Both the position numbers and the translations under genes were made by a program. From NCBI GenBank assembly GCA_016293005.1, contig JAEDFA010000051.1:1-12406 (forward strand): a stretch of 12,406 nucleotides of DNA, in the 5' to 3' direction. This stretch comes from Treponema sp. Lineage in GTDB: Bacteria > Spirochaetota > Spirochaetia > Treponematales > Treponemataceae. Positions 5,470-12,406 of this stretch are shown here, in pieces. The notes beneath the pieces are model-generated. The model was not told the origin of the DNA and did not search any database. It saw only the letters and a list, made by a program, of their open reading frames with translations. Position 1 is the stretch's first letter. Each line of letters starts with the position of its first letter.

Positions 5470-7743
5470 TTACATTTCTTCAATGTTTGCAAAAATATCA
5501 TCTACCGACTGGCCATCATCAAGTCCATCTGTAATCTGTCCAGGTCCGTCTTGAACATCGTCTTCCTCTTCTTCGATTTCGCCGTCTTCAAGATATTTTA
5601 ATACTAAAACAGTAACATCTGCTTCCATTTCATGGGACATAAATTTACTCAAGGCGTCGTTTGCAAACTGAGCCATTCTGTGAGCTGGATACATTCTGTT
5701 TGCAAGGAAATTTCTGGTAATTCTGTCTTTACCAAATTGCTCACCACGCAGAGAATGAGATTCTATCAAACCGTTTGTACAGCAGAATACAACATCATTC
5801 TGATGAAGTTTCATCTGCTTTACAGAAATATACGGAGAAATATCTTCTACAAATCCTAAAATGTGCCCAGAACCTTGAATTTCAATTACATTATTGTATG
5901 ATTCCGTAAAAAGGAACATCGCAGGAATTCCACAGTTTATGTAATACATTGTATCGTCTTCAAAATTTACGATTGCAAACATACCTGAAAACAAAGTTCC
6001 TTTCTGAAGATTATTCCTTACAAAAGAATTTATTTTACACACAAGCTGCTTAAAATCGTGCGTTTCAGCAAGAAATGCTCTGATAATTGCCTTTAAAATT
6101 ACCATGCTCATAGAAGCGGCAATTCCTTTACCGCTTACAGAACCCATTACAAAAAGATGGCGTTTTGAAGTTAAACGAATCATATCAACAAATTCACCAC
6201 CGATATTATGAGCCGGAACCATTATACAGCCTGCATCAAGTTTTGGATTTTTTACAGGATCCATATTTTCCTGAATCGATGTAATAATCTGACTTGACAT
6301 TCTTAATTCACGGTTTACAGTTCCGATAATTTCTTTGTTCGAAATATTGCGCATATAATAACCGAATACAAAGAAATATGAATAAAGTTTTGAAAAAACC
6401 TGAAGATCGTACTCTTTATAATGGTCTTTGCTTTCTTTTATACCAAGAGTAATTAAACCATGAACATCGCGTCCTTCATTTAATACGAATAAAGCATCTG
6501 ATTCCGTCTTTTTAAAGAAATCAAGAAGCTGATCTTTTACAGGTGAAAGAATGTATTCACTTTCCGCTTCTGTATAAATTACAACATTTTTTCCAAGATT
6601 TAAAAGAAACTCAAAAATCGGGTCATCAGCCTGAATTTTTACGCGTTTATTATTTGAAGAATATGCAGTTTCCAGCGTTCCCTGCCCGACACTGATGTAA
6701 ACGCTCATTGAAGAAGATTCAGCATGCTTTTTGAAAATATTGAACATTCTTTCTGAAATTTTATCCATTTCACCGCTGTAACTGATTTTTGCAAGATCCT
6801 GTTCAAAAGCAACCGCATAATCTGCCGAATGCCCAAACTTAGACTTTGAAATGATATTCATGACAGCAAGCGCAAAGAATAGAACAATAGAAATGATTAA
6901 AAATGTTATGATAAATATTATTGCCTTGTTTGCCGTAATATTTGAAATGACTTCAATTGAAATTCCTAAAACAGCAGACGGAATTAAAAACATCGTAAGA
7001 GCTTTTAAGATGAAAGAAAAAATTACTCTTCCAGAAGGTGCTGCTTCAAGTTTATATCCAAAAGGAAAAATAATAAAAATCGGAAGATAAACGATATAAG
7101 GAATCAGAGAGAATAAAGGTATTTCTTTTTTAATAAAATAAAAGAAAACAAGGAATGCCCACATTACGACAAGTGCGATTGCATAAATATATCCTTTGAA
7201 TTTATCAAGCTTTGATGCATTCTGTTCATTTTTTGCAAGCATAATAAGGCAGCAGAACCCAGGAAGAAAATACCTTAAAAATACATTGTAAATCGTATAC
7301 CATGAAATAAAAAATGTTTCAGATGCTTTTCCATACACGAGATTCGTCTGATTTACAACAATTCCAGTTTCATCAAGAATTCTTATTGTTCCAAAATTAA
7401 ACATGACAACATACAGAACAAACACATAAAGAAGCAGTTTTATAATGAACAAAATATTATTTAAATGTCCCCATGCGTAATAAATAAAACAGAACGAAAT
7501 ATTGATTAAAAGACAACCTTCAAGCAAGAAACAAATTTTCATCAAAGTTGAAAGAAGTTGAGTTGCAATACTGTTTCTGAACATAAAAAGCACAAAATAA
7601 AACAGACACAAAATTGCGCACAAAAGGATATTTGCACCAATCGGATTTGTACTTTCGTCATCTTTTGAAGAAGTCTTTTCGATGTAAACTGTTTCGCAAA
7701 TATAAAATAATAACAATACTAAATTTAACGCTAAATAAATCAC
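5470..7743 (-). CDS. Polytopic membrane protein with degenerate SpoIIE/PP2C-like domain (probable pseudophosphatase)
   Basis: A 757-residue protein. About nine hydrophobic segments fill residues 2-297 (near 2-18, 36-55, 66-90, 96-118, 146-170, 184-204, 211-230, 242-264, 274-297). A soluble region of about 160 residues (310-470), possibly GAF-like, follows, then a SpoIIE/RsbU-type PP2C domain (about 500-717) and an acidic tail (719-757: 17 Asp/Glu, no Lys/Arg). The PP2C outline is clear but the metal-binding aspartates are replaced: GGEFVD has Glu517, GSVSGKG has Ser535 for Asp, TNGLIE has Asn657, and EADVT has Ala708. It is therefore probably inactive as a Mn/Mg phosphatase and may bind a partner or sense a membrane signal. 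It starts with GTG at 7741-7743, two bases after the stop of the active phosphatase gene, with AGGTAGGA inside that gene's end, so translation is probably coupled. The stop codon is 15 bp before the STAS gene. Confidence 0.85.
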   Translation of the reverse strand: MIYLALNLVLLLFYICETVYIEKTSSKDDESTNPIGANILLCAILCLFYFVLFMFRNSIATQLLSTLMKICFLLEGCLLINISFCFIYYAWGHLNNILFIIKLLLYVFVLYVVMFNFGTIRILDETGIVVNQTNLVYGKASETFFISWYTIYNVFLRYFLPGFCCLIMLAKNEQNASKLDKFKGYIYAIALVVMWAFLVFFYFIKKEIPLFSLIPYIVYLPIFIIFPFGYKLEAAPSGRVIFSFILKALTMFLIPSAVLGISIEVISNITANKAIIFIITFLIISIVLFFALAVMNIISKSKFGHSADYAVAFEQDLAKISYSGEMDKISERMFNIFKKHAESSSMSVYISVGQGTLETAYSSNNKRVKIQADDPIFEFLLNLGKNVVIYTEAESEYILSPVKDQLLDFFKKTESDALFVLNEGRDVHGLITLGIKESKDHYKEYDLQVFSKLYSYFFVFGYYMRNISNKEIIGTVNRELRMSSQIITSIQENMDPVKNPKLDAGCIMVPAHNIGGEFVDMIRLTSKRHLFVMGSVSGKGIAASMSMVILKAIIRAFLAETHDFKQLVCKINSFVRNNLQKGTLFSGMFAIVNFEDDTMYYINCGIPAMFLFTESYNNVIEIQGSGHILGFVEDISPYISVKQMKLHQNDVVFCCTNGLIESHSLRGEQFGKDRITRNFLANRMYPAHRMAQFANDALSKFMSHEMEADVTVLVLKYLEDGEIEEEEDDVQDGPGQITDGLDDGQSVDDIFANIEEM

Positions 7744-7745
7744 AA

Positions 7746-9140
7746 TTATCCTACCTTTGCAACTAACATAGTTACATCATCATGAAGACGCTTGTCTCCG
7801 TTATATTGAAAAATCAAATCGACAATATCGTTTACAAACTGCTGTGGCTGCTTAGAAGCACTTGCCTTTAACGTATTTGTAAACAATTCCGTATCACCAA
7901 GTTCTACACCATTTTCATCCATTACCTCGGAAACTCCATCGGAAGCAAGGAGAATCATATCACCGCGGAAAAGGCGTTGTTCTGCAATATGAACATCGTC
8001 CATATCAATAATTCCTACAAGACTTGCCGTAGACTGAAGTTCTTTTATTCTGTAGCCGTCAGGACCGCGTGTAAGGATTTTAGGATCAGACATAGAAGCA
8101 TTCACATAAGTAAATTTCATTCTTTCTGTATCAACAATACCAATGAACAAAACAGTATATTTATCCTGAAGGTGCATATTTTTAATAGCCTTATCTACAC
8201 CAGAAATCAAACCGACTAAATCTTCTTTATTTTGCATAACTTTTACGGTATTCATTACAAGGCCCATAATCAAGGCAGCAGGAAGCCCTTTTCCAGAAAC
8301 ATCACCAAGCATTAAAAGAGTTTTTTCAGGCGTAATAGGAAGAACCGTATAATAATCTCCCGAAACATTTACCAAAGGTCTGTAATAAGCAGCAAATTTT
8401 AATTTATCAATTACAGGCATCTGACGAGGAAGAAATGAAACCTGAGTTTCTGCAAGCTGTTCCCACTCTTTTGTTAAAGTTGAAATTTCTGCAAGGCTGT
8501 TTAAAGTTTCGATTCTCTGGCTGAAACGAACAAATTCTTCGTATAATTTTGAATAAATTTCTGTATCAAAATGACAAATATACCGGCAGAAAACATAAAA
8601 ATGCTTCTGATTAAAACTCAAGAAAAAACCTCTGGCTTCTTTATATGAAGAAACAATTCCAAGATTGTCTCCTAAAAAGAATACACCATCTTCCCATGAA
8701 GAAGGAAAGTTTAATGCAAGTTTATCACGAACGGTATAATATGAAGAAATTCTATCCGGACTATTATAAAGTACATAATTTTTTTCACAATCAACAAAAA
8801 GAACTGCACAATCGGCCTTTAATTCAAGAATATCTTGAATCGCCTGATATAAATCGTCAAGAGAATAACAAAACCTGAGTTTATCAATAAAGTCACCGAA
8901 TAATTTGGTGTTTCCAGATTCTATAAGTTTTTTACGGAGATTGCGGTTAATACTCTTTCGAATAAGTGTACCTGCAAGCAAAATACAAACAAAAATAAGA
9001 GCCGGAATACCGATTGTTACAACAGGAGAGACAGATGATTCTGATGCCGTAGAAAGCAGAATTATGGAAAGCATTACAGACAGAAGCAGAACTACTACAT
9101 CTATAACCAAATACACAATTTTTTTACGAGTCTGATACAT
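7746..9140 (-). CDS. Membrane-anchored SpoIIE/RsbU-type PP2C serine/threonine phosphatase
   Basis: A 464-residue protein with two TM segments (about 7-29 and 41-61), a middle region (78-215) that may be a divergent GAF-type sensor, and a C-terminal PP2C domain (233-464). Relatives dephosphorylate STAS antagonists to free a sigma factor. The metal-binding aspartates are all present: Asp262 in SGDYY, Asp280 in GDVSGKG (279-285), Asp401 in SDGVSE, and Asp454-Asp455 in HDDVT. The second Asp of the usual GGDYYD is Thr, which is common variation. I place the start at ATG 9138-9140 because GAGG lies five bases upstream; a GTG two codons earlier overlaps that site. It is the first gene of a three-gene operon and has a promoter at 9245-9273. 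It should act on a phosphoprotein at the membrane, but the neighbouring STAS protein lacks the expected phosphoserine, so its true substrate may be encoded elsewhere. Confidence 0.9.
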   Translation of the reverse strand: MYQTRKKIVYLVIDVVVLLLSVMLSIILLSTASESSVSPVVTIGIPALIFVCILLAGTLIRKSINRNLRKKLIESGNTKLFGDFIDKLRFCYSLDDLYQAIQDILELKADCAVLFVDCEKNYVLYNSPDRISSYYTVRDKLALNFPSSWEDGVFFLGDNLGIVSSYKEARGFFLSFNQKHFYVFCRYICHFDTEIYSKLYEEFVRFSQRIETLNSLAEISTLTKEWEQLAETQVSFLPRQMPVIDKLKFAAYYRPLVNVSGDYYTVLPITPEKTLLMLGDVSGKGLPAALIMGLVMNTVKVMQNKEDLVGLISGVDKAIKNMHLQDKYTVLFIGIVDTERMKFTYVNASMSDPKILTRGPDGYRIKELQSTASLVGIIDMDDVHIAEQRLFRGDMILLASDGVSEVMDENGVELGDTELFTNTLKASASKQPQQFVNDIVDLIFQYNGDKRLHDDVTMLVAKVG

Positions 9141-9180
9141 GAACACCTCAAGTAATTATTAAACATCGTGTTTTTAGAAA

Positions 9181-9215
9181 AATCTCAAAAGCCACATAAA
9201 TAGTTTTTAGAGATT
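9181..9215 (-). promoter_or_regulatory. Leader hairpin upstream of the phosphatase operon
   Basis: AATCTC (9181-9186) pairs with GAGATT (9210-9215), and the inner AAAA and TTTT runs extend the stem with a two-base bulge. It lies in the roughly 100-base leader between the predicted start (near 9238) and the ATG at 9140. It may only reflect AT-rich sequence. The rest of the 280-bp gap 9141-9420 holds the promoter and the dnaJ terminator, and I see no small gene in it. Confidence 0.3.
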
Positions 9216-9244
9216 ACCTAAAAGACGCCTTTAAATACTATTAC

Positions 9245-9273
9245 ATTTTAACATAGAATCTGAAATTCGGCAA
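9245..9273 (-). promoter_or_regulatory. Putative sigma-70-type promoter of the phosphatase-STAS operon
   Basis: On the minus strand TTGCCG (9268-9273, 4 of 6) is followed after exactly 17 bases by TAAAAT (9245-9250, 5 of 6). It lies between the dnaJ terminator and the phosphatase gene, the only place an operon promoter could be. No alternative-sigma-factor pattern was recognised. Confidence 0.6.
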
Positions 9274-9314
9274 AAAAAATCTACAAATATTTTATATATT
9301 TTATTAAAAAACAT

Positions 9315-9359
9315 AAAAAAAAAGGACTGAATTTTCATAAAAACCGAAATTCAGTCCTT
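9315..9359 (-). terminator. Strong rho-independent terminator after dnaJ
   Basis: On the minus strand AAGGACTGAATTT (9347-9359) and its perfect 13-base complement (9322-9334) flank a 12-base loop, and a run of nine T follows (9315-9323, overlapping the stem base). It lies 61 bases after the dnaJ stop and isolates dnaKJ from the phosphatase operon. The opposite strand has only an A-rich tail, so it acts one way. Confidence 0.93.
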
Positions 9360-9420
9360 AAAATAAAAGAAAAAATATATGTATTTCAAAAAAAATCCAG
9401 AAACTTAAGTTTTCGAATTT

Positions 9421-10563
9421 TTATCCTAATGAAGACAGCTTTACAAGATCAGGATTTTCAACCGGCTGTTCAATAGTCATATATTCTTTTAAAAGTTCTT
9501 TCTGCTTAGAGTTTATTTTAGACGGAATCTGAACAAGAATTTTTACATATAAATCACCGCGCCGTGAAGATGCTGTAAAAGGAACACCTTCACCTTTTAT
9601 TCTAAGCATTGCACCATTTGAAGTTCCTTCTTTTATAGGAATCGCAATTTTTTTACCGTCAAGAGATGTAATCGTTATTGAAGAACCGAGCACAGCCTGT
9701 GAAAATGAAATAGGAACTGCACAATATAAATCCTGCCCATCACGCTCAAAATACGGATGCTGTTCGACATGTAAAATTACGACTAAATCACCTGCAGGGC
9801 CTCCGTTTTCACCGACATCTCCCTGTTTTGGAATAGTAATTCTCTTTCCATTATCAACTCCCTGAGGAATCGCAAGAGAAATTTTCTTAGATTTTTCAGT
9901 AACTCCTGTTCCACGACATGAAGCACACGGCTTATCGATTGTCATTCCTGAACCGCGGCAATTAGGACAAGTCTGCGAAACAGCAAAAAAACCTGAACTT
10001 CGCTGAACCTGACCAAGACCATTACATGTAGGACAAGTTTTTCTTGAACCGCCTTGAGCACAGCCAGAACCGTGACAAGAATCACAGGTTTCGTTGTGTC
10101 TAAAACGAATTTCCGCCTTTGTACCAAATACGGCATCTTTGAAAGTAATATTTAAATCGTAACGCAAACTTGCGCCTTCTTTAGGGCCTTGCCGAGTATG
10201 AGTTGAACGACTTTTTCCACCGCCAAAAAGATTATCGAAAATATCTCCAAAACCGCCACCCATGCCACCAAACAAATCGCTAAAATCATGGAAAGCGTGA
10301 GAATACTGTGCGCCACCTCCAGATGAACCATCCATTCCGTCTAAACCGGCAAAACCATACTGATCGTAAATAGGGCGTTTTTTATCATCAGAGAGAACTT
10401 CATACGCTTCTGTTGCCTCCCTAAATTTTTCTTCCGCTTCTTTATCACCCGGGTTTCGGTCCGGATGGTATTTTACAGCAAGTTTTCTATATGCTTTTTT
10501 AATATCTTCCGCCGAAGCTCCTTTTTGAACACCTAAAACTTCATAATAATCACGCTTTGCCAT
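9421..10563 (-). CDS. dnaJ: Chaperone protein DnaJ (Hsp40)
   Basis: A 380-residue class I DnaJ of full length. It delivers unfolded proteins to DnaK and stimulates its ATPase. The J domain (1-70) carries His33-Pro34-Asp35. A Gly/Phe-rich linker (71-116) is followed by four zinc-binding repeats: CDSCHGSG (Cys160/163), CPTCNGLG (177/180), CPNCRGSG (199/202) and CASCRGTG (213/216), giving two complete zinc centres. The C-terminal substrate-binding domain follows to residue 380. ATG 10563 is preceded by AAAGGAAAGAAAA. It lies 143 bp after dnaK, a gap with three hairpins, so its expression may be lower than or partly separate from dnaK. All key residues are present, and there is no sign of truncation or transfer. 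Confidence 0.97.
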   Translation of the reverse strand: MAKRDYYEVLGVQKGASAEDIKKAYRKLAVKYHPDRNPGDKEAEEKFREATEAYEVLSDDKKRPIYDQYGFAGLDGMDGSSGGGAQYSHAFHDFSDLFGGMGGGFGDIFDNLFGGGKSRSTHTRQGPKEGASLRYDLNITFKDAVFGTKAEIRFRHNETCDSCHGSGCAQGGSRKTCPTCNGLGQVQRSSGFFAVSQTCPNCRGSGMTIDKPCASCRGTGVTEKSKKISLAIPQGVDNGKRITIPKQGDVGENGGPAGDLVVILHVEQHPYFERDGQDLYCAVPISFSQAVLGSSITITSLDGKKIAIPIKEGTSNGAMLRIKGEGVPFTASSRRGDLYVKILVQIPSKINSKQKELLKEYMTIEQPVENPDLVKLSSLG

Positions 10564-10600
10564 TTTTCTTTCCTTTTTCAGTATTACGGGAATCTTAAAT

Positions 10601-10630
10601 TTTTTTAGATTTCTTAAATATACTAAAAAA
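10601..10630 (-). promoter_or_regulatory. Inverted repeat upstream of dnaJ
   Basis: TTTTTTAG (10601-10608) and CTAAAAAA (10623-10630) are perfect 8-base inverted arms around 14 bases, 38 bases before the dnaJ ATG. The A-rich arm also forms the U-tail of the hairpin at 10633-10659. It is not CIRCE (TTAGCACTC-N9-GAGTGCTAA). It may be fortuitous in such AT-rich DNA. Confidence 0.3.
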
Positions 10631-10659
10631 CAACCCCTTCTGCAATTGCAAAAAGGGGT
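10625..10659 (-). terminator. Hairpin with U-rich tail between dnaK and dnaJ, possible partial terminator
   Basis: On the minus strand ACCCCTT (10653-10659) and AAGGGGT (10633-10639) form a 7-bp stem with a loop holding the palindrome TGCAATTGCA, followed by TGTTTTTTAG. It is the last of three adjacent hairpins. The imperfect tail suggests attenuation rather than full termination, since no clear dnaJ promoter follows. Confidence 0.6.
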
Positions 10660-10696
10660 AGAATCTTTTGATTCTAAACTGCCGCGAAGGCAGTTT
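10659..10696 (-). promoter_or_regulatory. Two tandem hairpins directly after dnaK
   Basis: TAGAATC (10659-10665), loop TTTT, GATTCTA (10670-10676) form one perfect 7-bp stem. AAACTGCC (10676-10683), loop GCGAA, GGCAGTTT (10689-10696) form a perfect 8-bp stem next to it. Neither has a U-tract on the minus strand. Stable hairpins at the end of dnaK could protect its 3' end after cleavage, keeping DnaK in excess over DnaJ. That role is inference. Confidence 0.55.
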
Positions 10697-10706
10697 TATA
10701 AATCAA

Positions 10707-12406
10707 TTATTTGTCATCCTGAACTTCGTAATCAACATCCTGTGCAGAACCCTTGTCAAATTTACTTGAAGATTCTTCCTGAGATGCGCCTTCCTGAGAA
10801 GCACCTGCATTTTCAGATGCAGTCTGAGATGCTGCACCCTGCTGTTTATAAAGTTCTTCTGCAATCTTATAAGATGCCTGTTTTAATTCTTCTGTTTTTG
10901 CTTTTATGTCTTGGGTATTTTCAGATTCAAGAGCCTTTTTAAGAGCGGCCATTGCATCTTCAATCTTCTGCTTATCTGCATCAGAAACTTTATCGCCTAA
11001 ATCTTTAAGAGATTTTTCTGTTGCATAAATCAAGCCATCAGCTTCATTTTTTGCATCAACTGCTTCACGCTTTTCTTTATCGGCAGCAGCATTTGCTTCA
11101 GCATCTTTTACCATGCGTTCAATTTCTGCATCACTTAAGCCTGAAGAAGATGTAATCTGAATATGCTGTTCTTTTCCAGTTCCACAGTCCTTAGCAGAAA
11201 CATGAACAATACCGTTTGCATCGATATCAAATGTTACTTCAATCTGAGGAACACCTCTAGGAGCTGCAGGAATTCCAGTAAGATCAAAATTACCTAAAGT
11301 CCTGTTCTGGTTAGCCATTTCGCGTTCACCCTGAAGAACATGAATAGAAACCGCAGTCTGTCCATCAACAGCTGTAGAGAAAATCTGTGATTTCTTTGTA
11401 GGAATTGTTGTATTTCGCGGAATAAGTTTTGTCATTACACCGCCCATTGTTTCAATTCCGAGTGAAAGAGGCGTTACATCAAGCAAAAGTACATCTTTTA
11501 CATCACCTTTAAGAACACCACCCTGAATTGCAGCACCGACAGCAACAGCTTCATCTGGGTTTACAGCTTTAGAACCTTCTTTTCCGAAAATTGCCTTTAC
11601 AACTTCCTGAACTTTAGGCATTCGTGAAGAACCACCAACAAGAAGAACTTCATCAATTTTATCAGCTGAAATTTCTGCATCTTTTAAAGCTTTTAGACAA
11701 GGCTCTTTTGTTCTTTCAAATAAATCATCTGTCATCTGTTCAAACTGAGCGCGTGTCAAAGTTTTCTGAAGATGTTTCGGACCTGTTGCATCCGCTGTAA
11801 TAAATGGAAGATTAATATCTGTTGAAGTCTGCGAAGAAAGCTGAATTTTTGCATTTTCTGCCGCTTCACGAAGACGCTGCATTGCCATTGCATCACCTGA
11901 AAGATCAATTCCAGAATCATTTTTAAATTCTTTTATAAGCCAGTTGATAATAGCACGATCCCAGTCATCACCACCAAGGTGAGTATCTCCATTTGTAGAT
12001 TTTACTTCAAAAACACCATCACCCAATTCAAGAATTGAAATATCAAATGTACCACCACCTAAGTCATAAACAGCAATTGTTTTTTCCTGTTTTTGATCTT
12101 TGTCAAAACCAAATGCAAGGGATGCTGCTGTAGGTTCGTTGATAATTCTTTTTACATCAAGACCTGCGATTTTTCCGGCATCTTTTGTAGCCTGTCTTTG
12201 TGCATCGTTAAAATATGCAGGAACTGTAATTACAGCTTCTGTAACAGGTTCACCAAGATAATCTTCTGCTGTTTTCTTCATCTTTTGAAGGATAAATGCA
12301 GAAATTTCCTGAGGACTGTACTGCTTTTTTTCTCCGTTCTGTTCAATCTGAACACGGCAGTCAGAACCGTTATCAATTACTGTATATGGAAGTTTTGTTG
12401 CTTCTC
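10707..12406 (-). CDS. dnaK: Chaperone protein DnaK (Hsp70), N-terminus beyond the window
   Basis: The frame is open to the right edge, so 565 C-terminal residues are visible and about 80 N-terminal ones are missing. The Met at 12281 is internal (in LQKMKKTAEDYLGEP). DnaK is the ATP-dependent Hsp70 that binds exposed hydrophobic segments in the cytosol with DnaJ and GrpE. Visible features are VPAYFND and INEPTAAS of the ATPase domain, the phosphate-binding loop DLGGGTFD, LVGGSSRMPKV, the interdomain linker DVLLLDVTPLSLGIET, the beta-sandwich substrate-binding domain, a helical lid, a low-complexity Gln/Ala/Ser/Glu tail, and the charged end DVDYEVQDDK like that of E. coli DnaK. No defects are seen. 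grpE or hrcA, if linked, would lie outside, and no CIRCE operator can be assessed because the promoter is not in the window. Confidence 0.97.
   Translation of the reverse strand, partial: EATKLPYTVIDNGSDCRVQIEQNGEKKQYSPQEISAFILQKMKKTAEDYLGEPVTEAVITVPAYFNDAQRQATKDAGKIAGLDVKRIINEPTAASLAFGFDKDQKQEKTIAVYDLGGGTFDISILELGDGVFEVKSTNGDTHLGGDDWDRAIINWLIKEFKNDSGIDLSGDAMAMQRLREAAENAKIQLSSQTSTDINLPFITADATGPKHLQKTLTRAQFEQMTDDLFERTKEPCLKALKDAEISADKIDEVLLVGGSSRMPKVQEVVKAIFGKEGSKAVNPDEAVAVGAAIQGGVLKGDVKDVLLLDVTPLSLGIETMGGVMTKLIPRNTTIPTKKSQIFSTAVDGQTAVSIHVLQGEREMANQNRTLGNFDLTGIPAAPRGVPQIEVTFDIDANGIVHVSAKDCGTGKEQHIQITSSSGLSDAEIERMVKDAEANAAADKEKREAVDAKNEADGLIYATEKSLKDLGDKVSDADKQKIEDAMAALKKALESENTQDIKAKTEELKQASYKIAEELYKQQGAASQTASENAGASQEGASQEESSSKFDKGSAQDVDYEVQDDK

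Noticed and set aside
9141..9146. GTG start of the active phosphatase two codons upstream
   Set aside because: The GTG overlaps its own GAGG site, while the ATG at 9140 is correctly spaced.
10564..10706. CIRCE heat-shock operator near dnaJ
   Set aside because: No TTAGCACTC-N9-GAGTGCTAA or close variant is present; the inverted repeats there have different arms.
10646..10942. Plus-strand open frame of 98 codons across the dnaK end
   Set aside because: It is antisense to dnaK and runs through the hairpins, with no family resemblance.

Overview
All ten protein genes in this AT-rich window lie on the minus strand, so transcription runs from the high-coordinate end to the low end: dnaK, dnaJ, a SpoIIE-type PP2C phosphatase gene, a polytopic membrane protein with a PP2C-like domain, a STAS protein, fabF (copy 2), fabV, fabD, fabG, fabF (copy 1). 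The low GC content, the strong similarity of FabV to the Treponema denticola trans-2-enoyl reductase as I remember it, and the regulatory genes next to dnaKJ suggest a spirochaete of the genus Treponema, perhaps a gut or rumen species. This placement is an inference, because no rRNA gene is present.

Chaperone block (about 9421-12406). dnaK runs off the right edge. It is followed by three back-to-back hairpins, the last with a U-rich tail, then dnaJ, then a very strong intrinsic terminator at 9315-9359.

Signalling block (5086-9273). A good sigma-70-like promoter (9245-9273) drives three tightly spaced genes and ends at a textbook terminator (5086-5119). The first gene encodes a two-TM phosphatase with all PP2C metal-binding aspartates. 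The second encodes a protein of about nine TM segments whose PP2C-like domain has lost all four of those aspartates. The third encodes a STAS protein with no serine or threonine at the usual phosphoacceptor position. No RsbW/SpoIIAB-type kinase or sigma factor gene is present. This operon looks like a modified partner-switching system and is the most unusual content of the window.

Fatty-acid block (1-5077). Two FabF ketosynthases, FabV (enoyl-ACP/CoA reductase), FabD (malonyl transacylase) and FabG (ketoacyl reductase) cover chain loading, condensation, first reduction and last reduction. Dehydratase (FabZ), FabH and acyl carrier protein genes are not visible here. Unlike a compact fab operon, the genes are separated by gaps of 80-204 bp holding hairpins, terminators and promoters, so several are probably transcribed separately. 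Two perfect inverted repeats with the same core (TGACA-N13-TGTCA) lie in front of fabD and fabF copy 2 and may be operators for a shared regulator.

There is no gene-free stretch over 300 bp. I saw no tRNA, rRNA, CRISPR, insertion sequence or phage feature.
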